From the NCBI GenBank assembly GCA_034670025.1, contig JAXMOE010000002.1, positions 124,001-188,000 on the forward strand: a stretch of 64,000 bases of DNA, written 5' to 3'. The notes under the pieces were generated by a model, which ran no database searches, had not been told where the DNA came from, and saw only the letters and a program-made list of their open reading frames with translations. How positions within the stretch are numbered: position 1 is the first letter of the stretch; every line of letters begins with the position of its first letter. The position numbers and the translations under genes were made by a program. Positions 28,592 to 36,900 of the stretch are shown here, in pieces. The DNA comes from PGYR01 sp034670025. Lineage in GTDB: Bacteria > Bacteroidota > Ignavibacteria > Kapaibacteriales > UBA2268.

Positions 28592-29001
28592 TTGATTTGC
28601 TTGTATTCTATTACATACCAAAGTGAGTCTAATTCTCTCATTGCGAATGAGAATTCTTTCAAATAATCGTATTCTATTCTGACATTGTGTAAGTCTTTAG
28701 AAAGCGTGTCTGTTATTATTCGACTAACTGTTCTACCATTGAGTAATCGTGTGTAGCGTGCCAGATCGTAATAAATTTCTACTTGTTTTTCGGCACTTAT
28801 TCTTGATTTGTTATTGGCGATTATTTGTGCAGCACCTCTAACATTACCCAACTCTAACTCAGTGGTGAATAGCAATGCCCCACCTGCCGATGATTGTTGA
28901 GTTATGTCAATTACTTCTTTTTGGGGCGTATTCTTACCAATTACAAATAACTCGCAGCCAGTGAGAGAAAGAAAAAGTATTACTGTAATTATTAATCTCA
29001 A
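28588..29001 (-). CDS. Lipoprotein, hypothetical, 137 aa
   Basis: A clear lipoprotein signal MRLIITVILFLSLTGC with lipobox LTGC is followed by an unrecognised mature domain of about 120 residues, predicted helical in the middle (EKQVEIYYDLARYTRLL). It is the last gene of a three-gene minus-strand operon. Its ATG overlaps the stop of the alpha/beta hydrolase gene by 4 nt, so expression is probably coupled. Confidence 0.72.
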   Translation of the reverse strand: MRLIITVILFLSLTGCELFVIGKNTPQKEVIDITQQSSAGGALLFTTELELGNVRGAAQIIANNKSRISAEKQVEIYYDLARYTRLLNGRTVSRIITDTLSKDLHNVRIEYDYLKEFSFAMRELDSLWYVIEYKQIN

Positions 29002-29825
29002 TTTACACCTAAGAATTTTATCGTTTCGCTAATGGCTTCGTCCAAATATTTGTTCGCTCCTGTGAACGGATGACGTGAGTTGAAAGTGTGATTTGCTCTA
29101 TCTATAATTGCTAACTGAGAGTTCTGGGCTGCATTGTGAAGCATTTTTGCTTCGTGCAATCGGACAGTAAAATCACTGCTGCCGTGCAGTACGAGTAGTG
29201 GTACATTAAGCTTAGCTGCATTTTTCTCTAAATCATATTTTTCTTTGTTCACTAACTTGTCTTCGAGATAATTAACATTTAAGATTAGATTTTGTTTGGT
29301 GATTCTGTTTTCAAATTCCATCACTCCGTTTTTTCGCCACTCTTCTTTTTGCCTATCTGTGTTTCTGTCAATATCACCGATAGAACCCCAAGTGATTACA
29401 CTTGCTATATCATCCCGATTTGCTGCAGTTATTAATGATACTGCCCCTCCGAGTGAGTGCCCTAATAATGAGACTTTGCCATTCCAATTTGATTTCGACT
29501 CTTCTCCCAAAACTTCAGGTAGTTTTGAGATTACTGTATTCAAATCGAGAATTTCTTGTGAGACTGTCACTTTTTTAAATTTTTCTACATCAAATAACCC
29601 TTTTTCTTCATCAACAATTCCGTTGAGTGAAAAATCAATATTCACAACAATCAAATTGTTATTGGCGAATTGCTCACACATATAGGGGAAAAACCCCCAG
29701 TTCCTATATGCTTTGAAGCCGTGAGAAACAATTAACACTTGTGCGTCTGTAGGTGATTCGTAATAGACATCGCCGTTTACTTCTAAGCTATTTTCTGTTA
29801 GTACTTGAAACGTAGTTTTAGTCAT
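28998..29825 (-). CDS. Alpha/beta hydrolase
   Basis: The 275-aa protein has the alpha/beta hydrolase fold. It has an oxyanion-side VSHGFKAYRNW, the nucleophile elbow LGHSLGGAVSL with Ser, an Asp in VLHGSSDFTVRL, and the catalytic His in IDRANHTFNSRHPF. It has no signal peptide. The closest appearance is to dienelactone hydrolase/peptidase S9-type serine hydrolases acting on esters or small peptides; the substrate is unknown. It sits between an M28-like secreted protein and a lipoprotein with overlapping junctions (TAATG and ATGA), so all three form one operon. Confidence 0.87.
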   Translation of the reverse strand: MTKTTFQVLTENSLEVNGDVYYESPTDAQVLIVSHGFKAYRNWGFFPYMCEQFANNNLIVVNIDFSLNGIVDEEKGLFDVEKFKKVTVSQEILDLNTVISKLPEVLGEESKSNWNGKVSLLGHSLGGAVSLITAANRDDIASVITWGSIGDIDRNTDRQKEEWRKNGVMEFENRITKQNLILNVNYLEDKLVNKEKYDLEKNAAKLNVPLLVLHGSSDFTVRLHEAKMLHNAAQNSQLAIIDRANHTFNSRHPFTGANKYLDEAISETIKFLGVN

Positions 29826-31234
29826 TAGTCTTGGTTTATGTTTCTTACTACTTTTTCAAGCATATTAATATATAAGTTCAAATCTTCAAAGTCTTTGTCT
29901 TTCCACTCTCTTTTTGCAGGTGGGTAGCTTCTGAGCTTGTTAGAAATTCTTGCGTATTTTGTGTTAACCAAAACGAATGGGTTGTTGTCTTTTGAGTTCA
30001 GTTCATTTGCTTCTACTTTCAATGTCGCAAAGTCTTCATCAGCTCTGAAAGTTTGTACTATCAGTGGGTCATTTGAATTAATCACAACGTGTTTTTTGTG
30101 TACTTTTTCTGTGTTGTCTATGTATAATATAGCAGAACTACCTTTCACCCAATCTTCTAACTCCTCTACTGCATGTTTGCTACCGTCGAAGTACGGCTCA
30201 TCGCCACTGGTTGCTACAAAGAATACGTTATGAGGTGGCTCATTTTCTTTAAATCTCTTCGCTAATTCCAACGCGGTTGCAATTCCTGATAAGTTGTTTC
30301 CCGATGGGTAGTAGAATTTATTCTGTTTTTTTACATAGTTGTCAATTTTCTCATCTGATAGTGACTCATCATAAGGGAATATAATTATAACCGACCTGTC
30401 TTCATCGTCTCCTTCTATTTTACCGTATATATTCTTATACACTACTTCTTTTTTTTCTAATTCGATTGATAAGTTCGCCTTAACATTAGGTAAGATAAAG
30501 CTTTTTGGTTGCTTTGTTTCTCTTATTGCTTTCTCTTGGTCAATTAGTGGCTTGTTCTTTGGGAAGTACCTTTCCAAAGAAGTCCTACTTGCTTGCATAG
30601 CCACAATACCAGAGTTAAATTCATCTACTATTACAGGTTCGAACACATTAGCAGAATCGCCCATTGCTTTGATGAATAGGGCCGCTGCTGCACCTTTTTC
30701 TTTTGCATTTTTTACTTTGTACTCATAGCTTGATTGCTCTTTATATTTTTCAGAACCCTCTCCCTCGGGTGAGTCTGTGAGAATAATTACGACTTTATCT
30801 GTAACGTCAATACCAAAATAATCATCATAGCCAGCAGTCGAAATACCATAACCAACGAAAGCTAATTCTGCATCGTCTATGTCTCCTTCGGAAGTGAAGC
30901 CAAGTGGTAGCCAGTCTTTTTCTACATCCCAATTTTGAATGCTTGGCTTTATTCTTTCTATTGGTATTCCTCTTCTGGGGACTATTATTCCAAATGAAAC
31001 GCTGTTATTATCTATGTTCAAACCACTTTCTACTTCGAATGTTTGAGTCTCAACATCTTCTAATCCAATTGATTTGAACTGTGATTCAATAAAGTCGGCT
31101 GTTGCTGTGAGATTATCCGTGCTTTTAGCTCTATCGTAAATCTGTTCACCGTTGAGCTGTTCTATATTGTTTTCTAAGCTCTGTGAGTTAAGACTTAGAG
31201 TAAGTAAAAAAATAATAGCAATAAGGTATTTCAT
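29825..31234 (-). CDS. M28 peptidase-like secreted protein with altered metal site
   Basis: I placed the start at 31234, which gives the signal peptide MKYLIAIIFLLTLSLNSQS; the 31270 start adds an unlikely leader. The layout is that of M28 aminopeptidases with an inserted PA domain (GFTSEGDIDDAELAFVGYGI, and VKNAKEKGAAAALFI). The metal-site motifs are degraded. Where HxD is expected the protein has FPYDES, where GADDNASG is expected it has PSGNNLSG, and where the EE pair is expected it has SGDEPYFDGS, keeping one Glu. The terminal His motif is not recognisable. Catalysis of the usual kind is doubtful. It may be a binding protein or a diverged enzyme. It is the first gene of the operon. Confidence 0.75.
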   Translation of the reverse strand: MKYLIAIIFLLTLSLNSQSLENNIEQLNGEQIYDRAKSTDNLTATADFIESQFKSIGLEDVETQTFEVESGLNIDNNSVSFGIIVPRRGIPIERIKPSIQNWDVEKDWLPLGFTSEGDIDDAELAFVGYGISTAGYDDYFGIDVTDKVVIILTDSPEGEGSEKYKEQSSYEYKVKNAKEKGAAAALFIKAMGDSANVFEPVIVDEFNSGIVAMQASRTSLERYFPKNKPLIDQEKAIRETKQPKSFILPNVKANLSIELEKKEVVYKNIYGKIEGDDEDRSVIIIFPYDESLSDEKIDNYVKKQNKFYYPSGNNLSGIATALELAKRFKENEPPHNVFFVATSGDEPYFDGSKHAVEELEDWVKGSSAILYIDNTEKVHKKHVVINSNDPLIVQTFRADEDFATLKVEANELNSKDNNPFVLVNTKYARISNKLRSYPPAKREWKDKDFEDLNLYINMLEKVVRNINQD

Positions 31235-31425
31235 ATCGTTTTCTAAAATGTTAATTATAGTTAGTTCCAAAAATAAGAAAAATTTATGTGTTTCCGATTT
31301 GTATCTAATATCATAGTATTAATACTGTAATAATGATAAATAGTTTTCAAACGAAATATTGTGGTTTCATATTTATTCATTAAATTATTCCTTATTAAGA
31401 TTGATAACCAAAAAATAAATTTTAT

Positions 31426-32976
31426 ATGGCAAACGGAAAAAAAATAGACCTACTAAGAGAGAAAAAAGAACAAGCTCTCCAAGGTGGTGGTAAAGGTAGG
31501 ATAGAAGCTCAACACAAAAGAGGTAAGCTAACAGCAAGAGAAAGATTAGACTTACTTTTGGACAATGGTACGTTCACTGAAATGGATATGCTTGCTCATC
31601 ACCACACAGTTGGTTTTGGGTTAGAAAAAAATGTTGTCCTCGGTGATGGTGTTGTAACTGGCTATGGTAATATAGATGACCAAAGTGTATTTACATTTTC
31701 GCAGGATTTTACCGTACTCGGTGGTTCACTTGCCGAACAGCACGGAAGAAAGATAGTAAAGATAATGGAAATGGCTTTGAAAAATGGCAAACCAGTTATC
31801 GGGCTCAATGATTCTGGTGGTGCAAGGGTGCAAGAAGGGGTTATCTCCTTGGGTGCTTATGCTGATATTTTCTTGCAGAATACATTGGCTTCTGGCGTTA
31901 TACCGCAAATATCTGTAATTATGGGACCTTGTGCAGGTGGTGCGGTTTACTCACCAGCTATTACTGACTTTGTAATTATGGTCAAAGAAACTTCCTATAT
32001 GTTTGTAACTGGACCAAAAGTAGTGAAGACCGTTACTCACGAAGAACTAACACCTGAAGATTTGGGTGGCGCATCAGTTCACAGTGCTAAAAGTGGCGTG
32101 GCTCATTTTGTTGCCGAAAATGATTTAGAAGCGATCGAATTGGTAAAAAGATTGTTGGATTACATTCCAAGTAACAACGCAGAGCCAGCTCCTTATAAAC
32201 CAACCAAAGACCCAATTGATAGAGAAAGCGAAAAGTTAAACGAAATTATTCCAGCAAACCCTAATCAACCTTATGACATCAAAGAGGTGATAAAAGAAGT
32301 TGCTGACGATGGAGTTTTCTTGGAAGTTCACGAAAATTACGCAGAGAATATAGTTGTAGGATTTATCCACCTTGGTGGTATGTCCATTGGTGTTGTAGCT
32401 AATCAGCCAATGGTATTAGCAGGTGTTCTCGATATAGAGGCCTCTAAAAAAGCAGCAAGATTCATCAGGTTCTGTGATGCGTTTAATATTCCATTACTTA
32501 CATTCGAAGACGTGCCTGGATTTATGCCTGGTAGAGAGCAAGAGTGGGGCGGAATAATAAGTAATGGTGCCAAATTGCTCTATGCTTATTGCGAAGCGAC
32601 AGTACCAAAAGTGACTGTTATCACCAGAAAGGCGTACGGTGGAGCTTATGACGTTATGAGTAGTAAGCACATAAGAGGTGATTTTAACTTCGCTTGGCCA
32701 ACTGCTGAGATAGCTGTTATGGGTGCAAAAGGTGCGATTGAGATTATATTCAAGAAACAAGTAGAAGAAGCCGAAGACAAAGAAGAGCGAATAAAAGAAT
32801 TAGAGGAAGAGTACAACGATAGGTTTGCTAATCCTTATATCGCTGCGTCTTACGGTTATGTTGATGATGTGTTTGAACCTCAGCACACTCGTCAAAGATT
32901 AATTGATTCATTCAACTTACTGAAAAATAAAGTTGATAAAAACCCAACGAAGAAACATGGTAACATCCCTTTATAG
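31426..32976 (+). CDS. pccB: Acyl-CoA (propionyl-/methylmalonyl-CoA type) carboxylase beta subunit
   Basis: The 516-aa carboxyltransferase belongs to the PccB/MmdA family, which moves a carboxyl group between biotin and acyl-CoA. It has an N-terminal GKLTARERLDLLLD, the oxyanion-hole segments LNDSGGARVQEGV and MGPCAGGAVYSPA, and a C-terminal half with VPGFMPGREQEWGGII and ITRKAYGGAYDVM. All are intact and length is standard. The alpha subunit (biotin carboxylase/BCCP) is not adjacent. The sequence cannot distinguish propionyl-CoA carboxylase from a methylmalonyl-CoA decarboxylase subunit. The stop lies inside the next gene's start region. Confidence 0.92.
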   Translation: MANGKKIDLLREKKEQALQGGGKGRIEAQHKRGKLTARERLDLLLDNGTFTEMDMLAHHHTVGFGLEKNVVLGDGVVTGYGNIDDQSVFTFSQDFTVLGGSLAEQHGRKIVKIMEMALKNGKPVIGLNDSGGARVQEGVISLGAYADIFLQNTLASGVIPQISVIMGPCAGGAVYSPAITDFVIMVKETSYMFVTGPKVVKTVTHEELTPEDLGGASVHSAKSGVAHFVAENDLEAIELVKRLLDYIPSNNAEPAPYKPTKDPIDRESEKLNEIIPANPNQPYDIKEVIKEVADDGVFLEVHENYAENIVVGFIHLGGMSIGVVANQPMVLAGVLDIEASKKAARFIRFCDAFNIPLLTFEDVPGFMPGREQEWGGIISNGAKLLYAYCEATVPKVTVITRKAYGGAYDVMSSKHIRGDFNFAWPTAEIAVMGAKGAIEIIFKKQVEEAEDKEERIKELEEEYNDRFANPYIAASYGYVDDVFEPQHTRQRLIDSFNLLKNKVDKNPTKKHGNIPL

Positions 32977-33928
32977 TAATAAGTTAACAAAGTTAGTATT
33001 TGTATTTTCATTACTAATTTTAAATTCTTGCTTAGATGACCCTATTAGCAATCAAATAGAGGATAATTATTTATCCTCTATTATTGTTTTAGATGGTACT
33101 TACATCACTTGCTCAAATGAAGGCAATATATATAGGTCAGATAACGCAGTGGACTGGGAAATTATTCCCACTACAAATTCTAACTTATTGCTTTCACTCG
33201 ACGGTACGGGCGATATTGCTGTTTGCTCTGGTGAAAATGGCACTATTCTTGTGAGTACAGACAAAGGAAGCAGTTGGGAAGCAAAAGCAACTGGTGTTTC
33301 TGGGTTTCTGAAAAATGTAAATGTCATTAACGATAGCACTTATATTGCAAGTGGAGAATCGGGCATAGTAATTATAAGCGCCGATTATGGCGAAACTTGG
33401 GGACAGTTAGAAACAGGGTTTACAAGCACTATCAACGATATGAATGTATTGAATGGTTATGCTTACTTAGGGCTAAGAAGTGCCGACGAACCAAATGAAT
33501 TGCTTTATAGATATGATATTGCTAATAGCACTTTAGAGGTGATTAACTTTGAATTTGAATCAGTAATTACTGATATATCAGTAGTTAATAATAGTATATA
33601 TATTTCAGATTTCAGCTCATGCTTTCAACTATCAGAAATTGGTAATAGCATAAGTTTAGATATGGTATATAGTAATAATACTGAAATATTCATTATAGAA
33701 GATGTAGTTGATTACAATGGTAAATTGGTTTTAGTAGGCAGCCTCGGTTTTAACTTTGGTAAACTGGTAGTCGATGCCACAGGGACTAAGCAAGAGATTG
33801 AGTTTGAAGAAAGTGTGTATTTTATTTCCGCAATAGTGAATGATAACAAAGTTATTGCTTGCGGTGGAGATGAACTGGAGCTATTAATATATGATGGAAG
33901 TAGCTCAGAGATAATTAAATTAAAATAA
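32957..33928 (+). CDS. Beta-propeller lipoprotein (BNR/YCF48-like repeats)
   Basis: The ATG at 32957 overlaps pccB and yields a lipoprotein leader ending in LILNSC. A TTG-initiated longer form at 32933 is possible. The mature protein, about 300 residues, has repeated propeller blades of the type GTILVSTDKGSSWE and GIVIISADYGETWGQLE, typical of BNR/photosystem-II-stability-factor-like repeats. No catalytic residues of a sialidase are visible. It precedes a 1814-aa repeat surface protein by 19 nt, and both are probably exported from one transcript with pccB. Confidence 0.8.
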   Translation: MVTSLYSNKLTKLVFVFSLLILNSCLDDPISNQIEDNYLSSIIVLDGTYITCSNEGNIYRSDNAVDWEIIPTTNSNLLLSLDGTGDIAVCSGENGTILVSTDKGSSWEAKATGVSGFLKNVNVINDSTYIASGESGIVIISADYGETWGQLETGFTSTINDMNVLNGYAYLGLRSADEPNELLYRYDIANSTLEVINFEFESVITDISVVNNSIYISDFSSCFQLSEIGNSISLDMVYSNNTEIFIIEDVVDYNGKLVLVGSLGFNFGKLVVDATGTKQEIEFEESVYFISAIVNDNKVIACGGDELELLIYDGSSSEIIKLK

Positions 33929-33947
33929 GAAGTTTATTGGTATTGAT

Positions 33948-36900
33948 ATGAAAAAACTATTTACACTATTTATAATAATTGCATTCGGTTTTTTGCATAA
34001 TATCAATGCCGAAGTACCAAAAGAAATATCCTACCAAGGAATACTCACCGACCAACAGATGATACCTTTGCCAGATGGCAATTACGATATTCAATTCAAA
34101 ATATACACATCCGATAGTGAACAAACAGAGTTGTGGTCTGAACAACAATCTGTTACGATCAATACTGGTGTATTTGATGTCTATTTGGGTGCTGTCAACC
34201 CATTAGTTTTGAGCTTTGATAGGCAATATTGGTTGGGTGTAACCTTAGTTGGTGAAGCAGAAATGACACCGAGAATCCCTCTGGTTTCCGTACCTTACTC
34301 TATGAATGCTAATGTAGCAGAAGGCTTGACAGATAATGCAAGTGGTGCAGTGCTTTCACTTAATCAACTGGAAGGTGACCTTGAAATAGAAGGGCAATCG
34401 GATATTGTGGTTAGCACTTCTGGAAATAAGATTATAATTGGCAGGACTAATGTGTCGATAGAGAACGTAATCTCTTCAAAAGCACACCTTACAATAGGCA
34501 CAAATGGCAATGAATTAGATATTAATATCGCTCCAAAAAGCATAACAGATGCAGAAATATCGGACGTAGATTGGAATACTGTTACAAATAGGCCAACGGA
34601 ATTTCCTCCTGGAGGGGACGCTGGTGGAGATTTGGAAGGCACTTATCCTGATCCAACTATTGCTCAAAAAGGTGCTACTACCGGGCAAGTGTTGAAGTGG
34701 AATGGCACGAGCTGGGTTGCTGATGATGATAATTCTGGTGTTGCTGATATATATACTAATGCTCCGATAAGCGGCGATGGTACAAGTGCCAACCCTTTGG
34801 CAATTGATTCCGCTACTGCGACAAGCTCTGGATACATTACAAATAATGATTGGGTAAGGTTCGATAGCAAGTTAGATGATATTTCGAGTAATTTCCCTAT
34901 CATTGGAAACGGCACAAGCACCGACCCACTAACAATGGATTCAGCAACAGCGAGTAATGGTGGTTATTTGACAGCTTATGATTGGAGTAGATTCAACTCT
35001 GGAAATACGGTTATTTCAAATGCACCTTTGAGTGGTGATGGCTCAACAGCAGACCCATTGATTATATCTGAAGCTGACGGAAGCACAGATGGATATTTGA
35101 CATCATCTGACTGGACAAGTTTCGATAGTAAATTAGACTCCGTTTGGAGTGACAGCCCAATAGCTGGAAATGGAACAAGCACTGACCCTCTAACAATGGA
35201 TTCAGCAACTGCGAGCAATGGTGGTTACTTAACAGCTAATGATTGGAGCAGGTTCAACTCTGGAAATACAGTTATTTCCAACTCTCCTTTGAGTGGCGAT
35301 GGTTCGACAGCAGACCCATTAATTATATCAGAATCTGACGGAAGTACAGATGGATATTTGAGTTCAACGGATTGGAATACATTTAATGACAAATTAGATT
35401 CGGTTTGGAGTGAAAGCCCAATCACAGGGAATGGCACAAGCACAGACCCACTAACTATGGATTCAGCAACCGCGAGCAATGGTGGTTACTTAACAGCTAA
35501 TGATTGGAGCAGGTTCAACTCTGGAAATACAGTAATTTCCAACTCACCTTTGAGTGGTGATGGCTCAACAGCAGACCCATTAATTATATCTCAATCAGAC
35601 GGAAGCACAGACGGATATTTGAGATCAGCCGATTGGAATACTTTTAACGATAAATTAGATTCTGTTTGGAGTGAAAGTCCTATCACTGGGAATGGCACAA
35701 GCACAGACCCGCTGACTATGGATTCCGCTACTGCGAGTAATGGTGGTTATCTGACAGCAAATGATTGGAGTCGATTCAATAGTGGTAATACTGTAATTTC
35801 TAACTCTCCTTTGAGTGGTGATGGATCTACATCAGACCCATTGGTAATTTCTCAATCAGATGGCAGTACAGACGGATATTTAAGCTCTGCCGATTGGACA
35901 AGATTCGATAATAAGCTTGATTCCGTATTCACAGATTCACCAATTACTGGAAATGGAACTTCAACTGATCCAATATATATGCCACCAGCAAATTCGAGTA
36001 GAAATGGATACCTCTCATCTGCAGATTGGAATACATTCAATGATAAATTAGACTCAGTTTGGAGCGAAAGCCCAATAGCTGGGAATGGCACAAGCACAGA
36101 CCCTCTAACAATGGACTCAGCAACTGCGAGCAATGGTGGTTACTTGACAGCTTATGATTGGAGTCGATTCAATAGTGGCAATACTGTGATTGCAAATAGT
36201 CCTTTGAGTGGCGATGGATCTACGGCAGACCCATTGGAAATTTCACAATCAGATGGCAGTACAGACGGTTACTTGACTTCTGCTGATTGGACAACGTTTG
36301 ATAACAAATTGGATTCCGTATTTAGCAGCGAACCGTTATCAGGCAAAGGTACAAATAGTGACCCATTAATTATATCAGAAGCTGATGGCAGCACCGATGG
36401 ATATTTGACTTCTGTAGATTGGAATACTTTCAATGATAAATTAGACTCCGTTTGGAGCGACAGCCCAATAGTTGGTAATGGCACAAGCACAGATCCAATA
36501 ACAATGGACTCAGCTACTTCTAGTAACGGTGGGTATCTGACCGCTAATGATTGGATTAGATTCAACTCTGGAAATACAGTAATAACTAATGCTCCTTTAG
36601 ATGGTGATGGTAGTGTAAGTGATCCATTAGTAATATCTGTGGCAGACGGAAGTACGGATGGATATTTGACATCTGCAGATTGGAATATTTTTAATGATAA
36701 ATTAGATTCTGTTTGGAGCGACAACCCAATAGCTGGTAATGGTACAAGCACAGATCCACTAACAATGGACTCAGCAACTTCGAGCAATGGCGGTTATCTT
36801 ACAGCTAATGATTGGACAAGATTCAACTCTGGAAATACAGTAATAACTAATGCTCCTTTAGATGGTGATGGTAGTGTAAGTGACCCATTAATAATATCCC

